A stretch of DNA of 64,000 nt, taken from contig JAUNHE010000002.1 of NCBI GenBank assembly GCA_030524105.1, positions 62,001-126,000 of the forward strand, read 5' to 3'. Source of the stretch: Rothia sp. (in: high G+C Gram-positive bacteria). Its GTDB lineage: Bacteria; Actinomycetota; Actinomycetes; Actinomycetales; Micrococcaceae. Positions 18,756 through 27,582 of the stretch are shown in pieces. The number at the start of each line of letters is the position of its first letter. The stretch's first letter is position 1. The notes under the pieces are model-generated. The model was given only the letters and a program-made list of their open reading frames with translations. It was not told the origin of the DNA and ran no database searches. The position numbers were made by a program, and so were the translations under genes.

Positions 18756-19589
18756 ATGGCTAAGAGCCCCCTGATCAAACTTAATGATGATCGCCTGATC
18801 CCCCAGCTGGGTTTTGGGGTGTGGCAGGTTGCCGATCAAACTGCCCAAGAAGTAGTGGGCTTGGCCTTAGAGGCCGGTTACCGGCATATTGATACCGCCA
18901 AGGTATACGAGAATGAGGCCGGTGTGGGCCGGGCCATTAACTCTAGTGCTATAGCGCGCTCCGACCTTTGGGTGACCACAAAAATCTGGAATGACGACCA
19001 GGGCTACCAGCAGGCACAGGTAGCCTGCCAGCAGTCGCTAGAGCGCCTTGGCCTTGACTACCTTGACCTGCTGCTCATCCACTGGGTTTCACCCCATCGC
19101 CAAAAATACCTGGAAACCTGGCAGGCCCTCATTGAACTGCATAGGCAGGGCCTGGCTAAATCAATCGGAGTCTCTAATTTTCCCCAGCAGCACCTGCAAG
19201 AAATTATTGATCAAACCGGTGTTGTTCCTGCCGTCAACCAGGTGGAACTACACCCCTACTTTAACCAGGCTCAGCTACGCCAGCTGCACAAGTCCTTGGG
19301 CATTAAAACCGAGGCCTGGTCTCCCTTAGGCCAGGGCGGCCAATTGCTCAGTGATCCGCTGATCAGTGACATTGCGGCAAGACACAAGGCCAGCCCAGCG
19401 CAGGTTATTATTGCCTGGCACCTTGCCCAGGGCAATATTGTTTTTCCAAAGTCAGTAACACCGGCTCGCATTAAAGAAAATTTTGCAGCCCTAGACTTAT
19501 CTCTGAACACAGAAGACATCAAAGCTATTGATGGTCTTAGCCGGCAGGACGGTCGGATTGGCCCGGACCCGCTCTTGGCTGACTTTTAA
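18756..19589 (+). CDS. Aldo/keto reductase (2,5-diketo-D-gluconate reductase type)
   Basis: A 277-residue NADPH-dependent reductase of the AKR5 type. The catalytic tetrad D46, Y51, K76 and H109 is complete (HIDTAKVYEN, VTTKIWND, LLLIHW). SIGVSNF, NQVELHP and the nucleotide site FPKSVTPARIKEN are also present. The ATG has an AGAGGAAAG ribosome site. It stands alone. The physiological substrate, a carbonyl or sugar-derived ketone, is not evident. Confidence 0.92.
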   Translation: MAKSPLIKLNDDRLIPQLGFGVWQVADQTAQEVVGLALEAGYRHIDTAKVYENEAGVGRAINSSAIARSDLWVTTKIWNDDQGYQQAQVACQQSLERLGLDYLDLLLIHWVSPHRQKYLETWQALIELHRQGLAKSIGVSNFPQQHLQEIIDQTGVVPAVNQVELHPYFNQAQLRQLHKSLGIKTEAWSPLGQGGQLLSDPLISDIAARHKASPAQVIIAWHLAQGNIVFPKSVTPARIKENFAALDLSLNTEDIKAIDGLSRQDGRIGPDPLLADF

Positions 19590-19717
19590 GAAGACGTGAC
19601 TGAGCTCTACCAGATCATGGACACCTTTCACAGCTATTTCACACCTGAGAGTGTTATGTTTGGTGTTTAGTGTCGCCATGGCAGCTTAAGAAACTTGGCA
19701 GGTGAAGAGGACTCAGC

Positions 19718-20260
19718 ATGACCGCTAGGATCAAAAAACTTCTACGGAACGAGAAGGTTCGTTTCTTGATTGTTGGCGGATTCTGCTTTGTCCTGACCAT
19801 GGCCATCAACTACGGCCTTAAATATACGATCCTCACCCACAAACCCACCACGGCCCTGCTGATCGCTACTGCCCTGGCATCGGTAGTCTCCTACATCCTT
19901 TCCTCCCAATGGACTTGGCGTGAAGCCGGCGGAGACCCCAAACCCAAGGAAGTCATCGGTTTTATTCTGGTCACCATTGGCGGAATTATCCTCAACGCCG
20001 CCCCCCAGTGGATCTCCCGCTACATTTTCCACCTAGAGGTTCCTTATGTCAGCTACCTGGTTCAAGAAACAGCTGACTTTATTGCAGGACCTCTGGCGGG
20101 CACCCTCTGCGCCATGGTTTTCCGCTTCTGGGCCCTAGACCGCTTTGTCTTCCACGGCAAGAAAGCCAGACAAGAGGCCCAGCTAACAGAAGTAGTTCCC
20201 ATGACCAGGCCCTCACCCCGCGTCCCCACCGATTCGGGCTCTCTAGATAGGGTTGCCTAA
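19718..20260 (+). CDS. GtrA-like membrane protein
   Basis: A 180-residue protein with four membrane segments. The GtrA-family N terminus reads EKVRFLIVGGFCFVLTMAIN, and the SSQWTWRE and FRFWALDRFVF motifs end segments two and four. Family members are thought to assist translocation of lipid-linked sugars or teichoic-acid modification. No glycosyltransferase lies next to it. The ATG follows GAAGAGG. A hairpin follows its stop. Confidence 0.85.
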   Translation: MTARIKKLLRNEKVRFLIVGGFCFVLTMAINYGLKYTILTHKPTTALLIATALASVVSYILSSQWTWREAGGDPKPKEVIGFILVTIGGIILNAAPQWISRYIFHLEVPYVSYLVQETADFIAGPLAGTLCAMVFRFWALDRFVFHGKKARQEAQLTEVVPMTRPSPRVPTDSGSLDRVA

Positions 20261-20272
20261 ATAAAACCAAGC

Positions 20273-20294
20273 CCAGCCAGATCATATTGGCTGG
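20273..20294 (+). terminator. Hairpin after the GtrA-like gene
   Basis: CCAGCCA (20273-20279) pairs with TGGCTGG (20288-20294) over an 8-nt loop, followed by a T-rich stretch. This is consistent with an intrinsic terminator. Confidence 0.55.
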
Positions 20295-20492
20295 TCCTAT
20301 CTATTTTAAAGAGGATAAAAGCACAAATTTGCTTGTTTTTTACCCAAAAGCTGTCTAATCTTTCAGCCATATGTTCATTATGCCTCAAGGCAAGACCCAC
20401 TCGGAGGCCGTTACCGGCGGTAATACAACCAAATATATTTGTCCCTGGCAGTTTGGCGGAATAAAGTTTTTATACAGCGTTCCCACGAATAT

Positions 20493-22004
20493 ATGATCAG
20501 CTACGGGCCTCACACGTACAGCACTGGTCTCAAGCTGAGAAAGAGTTTTAGTGTGATTGAAACTGGTTCTTATGAGGAATTCCTGAATCGATACTCTGAG
20601 CTAATTGACTCTCTAGCAGCTGTTGGCTGGACCCCTTCAGAAGCCTTCACCCGGCTAACAACCATCTACCCCCAAGCCTGCCGAGAGCACGTTGTCAGAG
20701 CCCTCAACTCCGACCGCTGGACCTTTGTGGGCCGCAAAGAACACCTGATTAGTAACACCATGGTGGCAGCGGCCCTCTGGTACGCAGTGGGAGTAACCCA
20801 CGACCTTAAACCGGACCCCCAATACACCGCCGTCTGCCTGGATCCTGCCATTATCGAAGACGTCCCCCGCCTCTTTGAAGCAGCCGGCGTCGACCAGCAC
20901 AAGATCTCCCTGATCCTAAGCCGCATTGGGGCAGCCCTCAAATACCTATCCGAAAACCCCTATACAGGACTGGACCAGGCATCCTACGACGATTTTTTAG
21001 CCGACCTGCCCGACGAAGCGCAGAATATCTCTGATGAAGTCATTAACTGGCCCCCCTCTCGATTTCTGGTTGAAGACCGCCTGGGCGACGGCAGCTGGAG
21101 CCAGGCCCTACTCCGGGTCGGGATCTGCCCACCAGATTTTGACGAACTAGAACTCAGCCTAGAACAGTCCTCAGTCAGTGACCGCGCCTTCCGCAATGCC
21201 CTCGGAGAATTCCTGAGCTACTGCATCCGCTACGACCGCAGACCCACAGTCTTGCTCTACGGTAGCTGGTCTATATCCCGGGCCCAGCTAGGACGGGTCC
21301 CGCTGCTGGGGGCGGTACGGGGAAAATACGGGTCCTGGTACCGCGCTCTTAAGCTAGGCCGACGGCTGGTCAACGACGCCCTCAAAATGAGCTCTGCCTC
21401 TGCAGTACCGGCTTCTGCACCCAGCATGGACCCTCCTAGCAGCACCGGGGCCCTGCGCATCGAAGATCTTAACGCTCAAGGCATTGGCGTAGTAGAAACA
21501 CCTATCTCTTTTCACAAAGCCAGCCCGGAAAAAGCCTGGGCCGATTTGGCAGCGGTAATGCTCACCCGCCTTCAAGAGCTACCCTGGACTCAAAGTATGC
21601 GCCTCTACTACATCTGCCCGGACGTTGTAGAGGCAGAGGACTACACCCCCTATGTGCGGATCATGCGCTCGCCTTCGGGGTATTTATGTGAGCTGACGGC
21701 ACTCGATGAGTTTGTGCAGGTTTTTCCGGACTACGACACCTTCTACCTGCTTAATCACGGCTGGGTGGAACCCCGCAAGAACGGTTACCATACCTGGACC
21801 CAAAACTTTTTGGACGTTAACAGTGCAACAAGTTCTGTTGTTAATGCCATGCGTTTTGGTATGGGCTGTGACCGTCCTGATTATTTTCAGTCTGATGATC
21901 CCGCTAGAACACCCCCTGCCGATGTTCTTGATCCCAGCGCCAACTCCATTCCTATGGTTCCCAGTAAAAGAAGTACAAGAAGCATTTCCATGGACAAAGA
22001 TTAA
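20493..22004 (+). CDS. Unrecognised 503-residue protein with a possible HNH-associated repeat-like helical segment
   Basis: I do not recognise this gene. It is soluble, with no signal or membrane segment. The N-terminal half is helical and acidic. A middle segment ending in the short run GKYGSWYRALKLG resembles the short helical repeat that accompanies homing and HNH endonucleases. A low-complexity Ser/Pro/Ala linker (ASAVPASAPS) leads to a C-terminal domain rich in Tyr and Trp. That part could be a T3SS-chaperone-like (TY-Chap) fold, which is inference only. The frame is open from a TTG at 20439; ATG 20493 lies after a TATACA box and is a guess. A secreted HNH-type nuclease gene follows on the same strand. 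Confidence 0.6.
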   Translation: MISYGPHTYSTGLKLRKSFSVIETGSYEEFLNRYSELIDSLAAVGWTPSEAFTRLTTIYPQACREHVVRALNSDRWTFVGRKEHLISNTMVAAALWYAVGVTHDLKPDPQYTAVCLDPAIIEDVPRLFEAAGVDQHKISLILSRIGAALKYLSENPYTGLDQASYDDFLADLPDEAQNISDEVINWPPSRFLVEDRLGDGSWSQALLRVGICPPDFDELELSLEQSSVSDRAFRNALGEFLSYCIRYDRRPTVLLYGSWSISRAQLGRVPLLGAVRGKYGSWYRALKLGRRLVNDALKMSSASAVPASAPSMDPPSSTGALRIEDLNAQGIGVVETPISFHKASPEKAWADLAAVMLTRLQELPWTQSMRLYYICPDVVEAEDYTPYVRIMRSPSGYLCELTALDEFVQVFPDYDTFYLLNHGWVEPRKNGYHTWTQNFLDVNSATSSVVNAMRFGMGCDRPDYFQSDDPARTPPADVLDPSANSIPMVPSKRSTRSISMDKD

Positions 22005-22140
22005 GCCGGCGCCAGTGCCCGCTTCTTGTCTGCTGGTCTAGAATGGGGTGTGCCATATGTGAATAGCGGATTTTGAAGGAGTGTTCAGCATTTCTGGCAG
22101 CGCGTCCCAAACCCAACAGCACTTAGGCAGCAGGAAGAGA

Positions 22141-22926
22141 ATGGCTCAGCGGGCTGCCCGGGAGCTTGGCAGGCTTCCCCTTAAAATTCGTTTTTGGTTA
22201 ACGGTGTCCGGTCTTGTTCTCCTTCTTCTCTATGTCCTTTATCTGCTGGCAAGCCACGGCTGGGATCTAGAGAAAGCTTTTGGCCCTCAAACAGAGCCGG
22301 GTATTACGGTCGGGACCGGTTTTGCGGGCAGCGGGATGGAGGAGTATTCCACGGCAGCTATTGTGCTAGATACTTTGGAGGTGCGTCGCGCTTCAGACTT
22401 CGTAGGCTATAACCGGTCTAACTTTGGTGAGCCTTGGAGCGATATCGACGACAATGGCTGCGATCAGCGTAACGATATTCTGGCACGCGATCTGATGCAG
22501 ACAGAGCGTAACCGGCACTGTGCGGTGCTATCTGGATCTTTTATTGACCCCTACACCGGCCAGGAGTTGGCCTTTACACGTGGCGCCCATAGCAGCCAGG
22601 ATGTGCCTATTGACCACGTGGTGGCTTTAGCTAACGCCTGGGTTAGCGGGGCTATGTCTTTGACCGAAGAGGAACGCACTCATCTTGCTAATGATCCGCT
22701 TAATCTGCAGGCAACCGGGCAGACACCCAATACCAATAAGTCGAGCAAGGATGCATCCCGCTGGCTGCCCCAGGCTGGTTATCGTTGTGAGTATGTGGCC
22801 AGGCAGGTATCTGTTAAAGCTGCCTACGACCTCTGGGTGACCCCGCAGGAGAAGGAGGCTATGGGGCAGGTGCTCAAGACCTGCCCCGAACAGCCAGCCT
22901 ATCGGTCTACTTATCAGATTCGGTAG
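22141..22926 (+). CDS. Secreted or membrane-anchored HNH-type nuclease (DUF1524/GmrSD C-terminal-like)
   Basis: About 261 residues. An N-terminal membrane anchor (IRFWLTVSGLVLLLLYVLYL) precedes an extracellular domain with the DUF1524 pattern: CDQRNDILARDL, YTGQ, the catalytic PIDHVVALANAW and NLQATGQTPNTNKSSKDA, which contributes metal-site residues. Such proteins are thought to degrade extracellular nucleic acid. The ATG at 22141 has AGGAAGAGA upstream. A GTG at 22081 abuts GAAGGA and would add 20 residues. The 3' end overlaps the convergent permease gene by 20 nt. Confidence 0.82.
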   Translation: MAQRAARELGRLPLKIRFWLTVSGLVLLLLYVLYLLASHGWDLEKAFGPQTEPGITVGTGFAGSGMEEYSTAAIVLDTLEVRRASDFVGYNRSNFGEPWSDIDDNGCDQRNDILARDLMQTERNRHCAVLSGSFIDPYTGQELAFTRGAHSSQDVPIDHVVALANAWVSGAMSLTEEERTHLANDPLNLQATGQTPNTNKSSKDASRWLPQAGYRCEYVARQVSVKAAYDLWVTPQEKEAMGQVLKTCPEQPAYRSTYQIR

Positions 22927-24409
22927 TGGACTCTTTGCTGCCGGGCCCTTCTTGGTCCTGCTGGGTAATGACTTCCAGCTGGGAGGTACGGGCCTGTTTG
23001 ACCGCAGCCTGCTTGGAGAGGTGGGTTGGGTTTTTGCGGACAATAACCCAGCCAATTTGGAGGGCAATAAACCAGAGCGGCATGACCATGAGAGCCTTAC
23101 GGGTGTCTTCGTAGAAAGCCAGCACTATGATCATGAAGACAAAGAAGGCCAGTACCGTGTAGCAGGCGGGTACGCCTCCGGGCATCTTATAGACCGAGGA
23201 CCGGTGCCGCTCAGGAAACTGCCTGCGGTAGGAAATGTAGGAGATAAGGATCATAGTCCAGTTAAAGACTGCCAGCACAGCGGCAACAGTGGTTACCAGG
23301 GTAAAGGCTTCGATAACAGAGTCTCCTGCGTAGAGCAGGACCAGGGATGAGAGCATGAGCACACTGGTTAGAAAGAGGGCGTTGCGGGGCACCCCGTTTT
23401 TGGTGAGTTTGCCGAATACTTTTGGTGCTGATCCTTCTTCGGCTAACCCGTAGACCATACGCGATGTTGAGAAAATTCCTGAGTTAGCCGAGGATGTGGC
23501 GGAGGTTAGCACAACAAAGTTAATCAGGGATGCGGCAAAGCCTAAACCGGCCAGGCTAAACATGGTTACAAAGGGGCTGCTGGTGGGGTCTACCTCAGAC
23601 CAGGGAGTTACCATGAGGATAACAGCCAGTGTGAGGACGTAGAAAACGATAATACGCACCGGTACCGCGTTGATGGCCTTGGGCAGGGTTTTGTAGGGAG
23701 CGTGAGTTTCAGCTGCAGCTGTTCCCACCAGTTCAGTGCCCAGGAAGGCAAAGAGGGCAATCTGGAAGGCTCCTAGGAAGCCCACCAGCCCGTGCGGGAA
23801 CATGCCGCCGTTATTCCAGAGGTTAGAGACCTGGGCTACCTGGCCGGATGGTGAGGTGAAGCTCATGGCCACCATGATGCCACCCACTGCGATGAGGGCT
23901 AGGATAGCCACAATTTTGATGAGGGCGAACCAGAATTCGATTTCACCAAAGTTTTTAACCGAGGGCAGGTTGAGGGCTAGCAGGGTGAGAATAACGAGGA
24001 TGGCCGGTATCCACTTCGGTAGGTCTGGCCACCAGAATTGGGAGTAGCCGGTGATGGCGATAACGTCTGCTACTGCGGTAACCACCCAGGTAAACCAGTA
24101 GGACCAGCCCACAAAGAAGCCTGCGCCGGGGCCTAAGATGTCGGATGCAAAGTCTGAGAAGGATTTGTACTGCAGGTTAGAGAGCAGTAGTTCTCCCATG
24201 GCCCTGAGAACAAAGAAGATTGCAGCGCCAATAATCATGTAAACAAAGAGTATGGATGGGCCAGTGAGGCTGATTGTTTTACCGGATCCCATAAAGAGTC
24301 CGGTTCCAATGGCGCCGCCAATGGCTATGAGCTGTATATGGCGGTTGCTAAGGCCACGCTGTAGCTCTCGACCGCGCGGTATAGCGTCCTGTTGGTGCTT
24401 GTTTGACAC
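22907..24409 (-). CDS. cycA: APC-family amino acid permease (D-Ser/D-Ala/Gly transporter-like)
   Basis: A 500-residue protein with about twelve membrane segments and a charged C-terminal tail. Its N terminus, RGLSNRHIQLIAIGGAIGTG, and the later FSDFASDILGP are very close to CycA, the proton symporter for D-serine, D-alanine and glycine. PheP/AroP-like relatives cannot be excluded. The GTG at 24409 follows a G6 run at suitable spacing, so it is preferred over the TTG at 24442. Glycine uptake would connect with the glyA-folD operon earlier in the window. Confidence 0.88.
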   Translation of the reverse strand: MSNKHQQDAIPRGRELQRGLSNRHIQLIAIGGAIGTGLFMGSGKTISLTGPSILFVYMIIGAAIFFVLRAMGELLLSNLQYKSFSDFASDILGPGAGFFVGWSYWFTWVVTAVADVIAITGYSQFWWPDLPKWIPAILVILTLLALNLPSVKNFGEIEFWFALIKIVAILALIAVGGIMVAMSFTSPSGQVAQVSNLWNNGGMFPHGLVGFLGAFQIALFAFLGTELVGTAAAETHAPYKTLPKAINAVPVRIIVFYVLTLAVILMVTPWSEVDPTSSPFVTMFSLAGLGFAASLINFVVLTSATSSANSGIFSTSRMVYGLAEEGSAPKVFGKLTKNGVPRNALFLTSVLMLSSLVLLYAGDSVIEAFTLVTTVAAVLAVFNWTMILISYISYRRQFPERHRSSVYKMPGGVPACYTVLAFFVFMIIVLAFYEDTRKALMVMPLWFIALQIGWVIVRKNPTHLSKQAAVKQARTSQLEVITQQDQEGPGSKESTTESDK

Positions 24410-24709
24410 AAGAATCCCCCCATCGTTATGACACCTGCGCAAGGGGACTGTCCCAGCTCACCGTGTCAATGGTTAGTGCTTGTGTCAATAGTAACTCTTT
24501 GAAGCTAAGCCCTCAGCTTCTTACAGTCCACCATTATGTAGATTTTTGTGCGGGTGGGGTCAAAAAGTTGTGCCAGCCGGTTTAGCTGGCAAAGAGCGTG
24601 GTGAGCCGGGCTAAATTGTCTTTAAAATCCTTAGCGGTGCAAGCTTTATTCCCTCTTTCCCGGTAGAGTCGGCTTTGACAGAAAATACCTCAATTTCAAG
24701 GACAGACCC
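24410..24709. other. 300-nt divergent intergenic region with a small hairpin
   Basis: Separates the cycA-like and DoxX genes. GCCAGC (24572-24577) can pair with GCTGGC (24585-24590), which may be part of a regulatory leader. A TTGACA lies at about 24674, upstream of the DoxX gene. No further gene is seen. Confidence 0.4.
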
Positions 24710-25123
24710 ATGTCATTACTTTCTAATGCAGCTCTTCGCCTCACGTCTGGGGCTCTTATCCTTAACTCGGGTATCGGTAAGCTTTCTTTGGATGAAGAGG
24801 GCTACGCCTACCTGCAGCAAATGGCAAAGGTGGGTGTACCGCAGGTAGAGCAGCTGCCAGCCCCTACTTTTGGTAAGGCGCTGGCCTATGGGGAGACCAC
24901 CCTGGGCGCTGCCTTGCTGCTTCCCCTGGTGCCGGCCAAGCTTGCCGGGCTGGGCTTGACCGTCTTCTCTGCCGGTATGCTGACCATGTATTTTGGGGAT
25001 GAAAACATGACTCTTGACGATGGCATCCGCCCTTCTCAGGAAGGTCTTGTGCTGGCTAAAGATTTTGTTCTTCTGGGTGCCGGCCTAGCCCTACTCTTCT
25101 CCCACAAGGGTAAAAACAAATAA
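24710..25123 (+). CDS. DoxX-like membrane protein
   Basis: A 137-residue protein with about four hydrophobic segments and the DoxX-type start ALRLTSGALILNSGIGKL. The family contains small inner-membrane proteins, some linked to thiol or quinone redox balance. No partner is seen here. The ATG has AAGGACAG upstream. A strong terminator follows. Confidence 0.75.
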   Translation: MSLLSNAALRLTSGALILNSGIGKLSLDEEGYAYLQQMAKVGVPQVEQLPAPTFGKALAYGETTLGAALLLPLVPAKLAGLGLTVFSAGMLTMYFGDENMTLDDGIRPSQEGLVLAKDFVLLGAGLALLFSHKGKNK

Positions 25124-25139
25124 AGAAGCTTACTGTAAA

Positions 25140-25184
25140 GTTATGAGCCCAGCCGATATGCACCGTATCGACTGGGCTCATAAC
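25140..25184 (+). terminator. Strong intrinsic terminator after the DoxX gene
   Basis: GTTATGAGCCCAG (25140-25152) and CTGGGCTCATAAC (25172-25184) form a 13-bp perfect stem, extended by GATA/TATC pairing inside. CTTTAA follows, and AAA precedes the stem, so it may act in both directions. Confidence 0.8.
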
Positions 25185-25239
25185 CTTTAACCTGCCCCTC
25201 CCCTACCGGGATGGCACTCCAGTTCCAGCTGGCCTATAA

Positions 25240-26280
25240 GAAAAGTGTGATCGACGTCTCATAGCAATTCTTGCCGATTTTATCTCGGCCCTGAGTATAG
25301 CTCTGCTTGCGGCCATAGGCACCTTTGGGCAGTTATCACCGGCTTGGTTTTTATTATCTGCATTTTTAAGCGGTATTGGCGATATGCCCGCCTGGAATGC
25401 CAGGGAAGCAATGATTTACGGGGTGAGCCAAAACTCGCAGCTCCCTATGCAAACACTGGTTGGTTTGCGCGAAACAGTGAGTGCACTAGCTATTGTTTTA
25501 GGGCCAACCTGTGCCGCTCTACTCATGAACTTTTTAGATGCTAGAACGGTTCTTTGGGTGACAGCAGTTACTTCACTGATAGCAGCAATTCTTTGCGCCT
25601 TGATACCCAAGTCCTACAATACAAACGATGATTCTGAATTATCCAGTTCAAAAGTTACCTACTGGGGATCCTTTATTGCTGGAATTACCTTCCTGGCCCA
25701 ACACAAGAATGCTGTACTAAGGAAACTTACTAGTCTAAACGTGGCGAGTATTGCCCTCGTGAGTGTTCTTCAATCACTCCTGCTTCCAGTTGTTATGACA
25801 CTCGCCGGAGCAGGAGCAGCCAATGGTTATGCCCTAGCAGCAATCGGGCTGGGCCTTCTGCTAGGCGGCTTACTCTATGCCCTTCTTGGTACTAGGGTAT
25901 CTGCCTGGCCCATGACCGTCTTAGCCTCGATCTTTAATATTGTGGGGTTAGTACTTCTAGTGCAGTTTTACTCGGTGGCTTATGTCATCGTTATGTGCTT
26001 TGTTTTTGGTGTTACCTCTGCTTTGGTGGGAGCTACAACGGGAGTAGTTTCCTTACAAGTTACCCCCGAGCGCATGCGTGGTCGAATCAATGGACTTCAG
26101 AACTCAATAGCAATGCTTGTAGGGCCTCTTGGAATTTTTGTTGTAGCCTTACTCATTTCAAAAAGTTCGGTACATTCTGCCGGCTGGCTGCTAGCAGCCT
26201 TCTGGCTCCTGGCCAACCTTGTAATTTTTATGAACTCCGGGGTTCGGCAAGCCATTAAAAATTCGCAGAATTCTCAATAG
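25240..26280 (+). pseudogene. 5'-truncated MFS transporter remnant
   Basis: The frame is open from 25240, just after an in-frame TAA at 25237. Its first residues (DRRLIAILADFISALSIALL) correspond to the loop 2-3 motif and third helix of a DHA3-type MFS protein, so roughly the first 70 residues are missing. The rest is well conserved to the TAG at 26280, including TPERMRGRINGLQ. The ATG at 25384 (298 residues) is internal to the fourth helix and would give a partial protein. Sequence between the DoxX terminator and 25240 shows no N-terminal part in another frame. Probably an inactivated, possibly acquired, exporter gene. Confidence 0.75.
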
Positions 26281-26290
26281 TGAGGTAAGC

Positions 26291-26341
26291 GGAGGGGAAG
26301 AGAAATCTGCCTCCCATTCAAGAATCATTTGCTTCCCCTCC
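26291..26341 (+). terminator. Inverted repeat between the MFS remnant and trmB
   Basis: GGAGGGGAAG (26291-26300) is matched by CTTCCCCTCC (26332-26341) with a 31-nt loop. It may terminate the MFS transcript. It covers the TTG at 26329, arguing against that codon as the trmB start. Confidence 0.5.
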
Positions 26342-26394
26342 CATCCCTTAGACTTAAAGGGTCCTTACCCACCTCAGCTAACAAAAGAGAAAAC

Positions 26395-27144
26395 GTGTCC
26401 AGTAGTCCACAAAAGTTTTATCGCCAGCCTCTCTCCTTCGTCCGTAGAGGAGACAGACTTACTGGCCGCCGCCTCAAAGCTTGGCAAGAATACGCCCAAG
26501 ACTACGTGCTGGACATCCCCCGCAAAGACACAGACACCTCCGTGGCACCGGGCAGCAGCTTTGATGCAGCCAGCGTTTTTGGCCGCCAAGCCCCCCTCAC
26601 CCTAGAAATTGGGTCCGGCCTAGGGGACGCCATCGTCGCCCGGGCCGCAGAAGAACCCGAGACTAACTTTTTAGCCGTTGAAGTCTACACACCCGGCATA
26701 GCAGACCTGCTACGCAAAATGGCCAGCGCCCAGATCAGCAATATTCGGGTAGCCCAGGCCAACGCCCCAGAATTTTTAGATAACATGCTACCCGCCCAAA
26801 CAGTAGACCAACTCTGGGTCTTTTTCCCGGACCCCTGGCACAAAACCCGCCACCACAAACGCCGGCTCATCTCAGCAGAATTTGCCAGCAAGGCCGCCCG
26901 CGTCCTTAAACCCGGTGCCCACTGGTACCTAGCCACCGACTGGCAGGAATACGCTCTGCACATGAGGGAGGTCCTCGACGCCCACCCAGACTTTAACAAC
27001 CTTTACCCCGCCAACCCTGCCGACCTCACAGACCCGGAGCAGGGCTGGGCACCCCGCTGGCAGGGGCGCATCGTCACCTCCTTTGAGGCTAAGGCCAGCA
27101 AGGCAGGACGTACCGCCCGAGACCTGGCCTACCAGCGGCAGTAG
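26395..27144 (+). CDS. trmB: tRNA (guanine-N7-)-methyltransferase
   Basis: Methylates G46 in the variable loop of tRNA using S-adenosylmethionine. The SAM-binding LTLEIGSGLGD and the TrmB-specific VFFPDPWHKTRHHKRRL are clear. It has about 249 residues from the GTG at 26395. The frame extends back to a TTG at 26329 that lies inside an inverted repeat, so the GTG is favoured, though without a strong ribosome site. It converges on hspR with the two stop codons directly abutting (TAGCTA). Confidence 0.93.
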   Translation: MSSSPQKFYRQPLSFVRRGDRLTGRRLKAWQEYAQDYVLDIPRKDTDTSVAPGSSFDAASVFGRQAPLTLEIGSGLGDAIVARAAEEPETNFLAVEVYTPGIADLLRKMASAQISNIRVAQANAPEFLDNMLPAQTVDQLWVFFPDPWHKTRHHKRRLISAEFASKAARVLKPGAHWYLATDWQEYALHMREVLDAHPDFNNLYPANPADLTDPEQGWAPRWQGRIVTSFEAKASKAGRTARDLAYQRQ

Positions 27145-27576
27145 CTACCTGCCACTCTGCCTATACAGCACCACCGCCTGCGATCTGCGTCTAGGTTCAG
27201 GGCGCTCACCGCGAGCTAAATGCACCACATCCCCCCGGGTGCCGGCAGCAAAAACCCGTGAAGACTCCGCCAGCTTAGCCTGGGCCCGCTGTAGCTGGCC
27301 CGCCAAGTCATTAATATAAGCCTGCATGTCCTCTAGCTGGTCCTGCAAACTCATAATGCGCTTAATGCCTTCCAAAGACACCCCAGCCTGGGACAGATCC
27401 TGAATTTCCTGTAGCTTCTCAACATCACGCTGGGAGTAACGGCGGGCCCGCCCCGGGGCCCGCGAAGGCTGCACCAAACCCATCCGGTCATACTGGCGTA
27501 AGGTTTGTGGATGCATGCCAGCCAACTCAGCAGCAACAGATATCACAAATACTGGCTGATCAGATCCAAGTGCCAT
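27145..27576 (-). CDS. hspR: Heat-shock repressor HspR (MerR family)
   Basis: A 143-residue repressor with the MerR winged helix at residues 9-70 (FVISVAAELAGMHPQTLRQY, YSQRDVEKL) followed by a coiled-coil dimerisation stretch (SLQDQLEDMQAYINDLAGQL). In actinobacteria HspR binds HAIR boxes with DnaK as co-repressor. It is last in dnaK-grpE-dnaJ-hspR, 6 nt after dnaJ, giving autoregulation through the HAIR box at 31241-31261. Confidence 0.95.
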   Translation of the reverse strand: MALGSDQPVFVISVAAELAGMHPQTLRQYDRMGLVQPSRAPGRARRYSQRDVEKLQEIQDLSQAGVSLEGIKRIMSLQDQLEDMQAYINDLAGQLQRAQAKLAESSRVFAAGTRGDVVHLARGERPEPRRRSQAVVLYRQSGR

Positions 27577-27582
27577 GACCTA

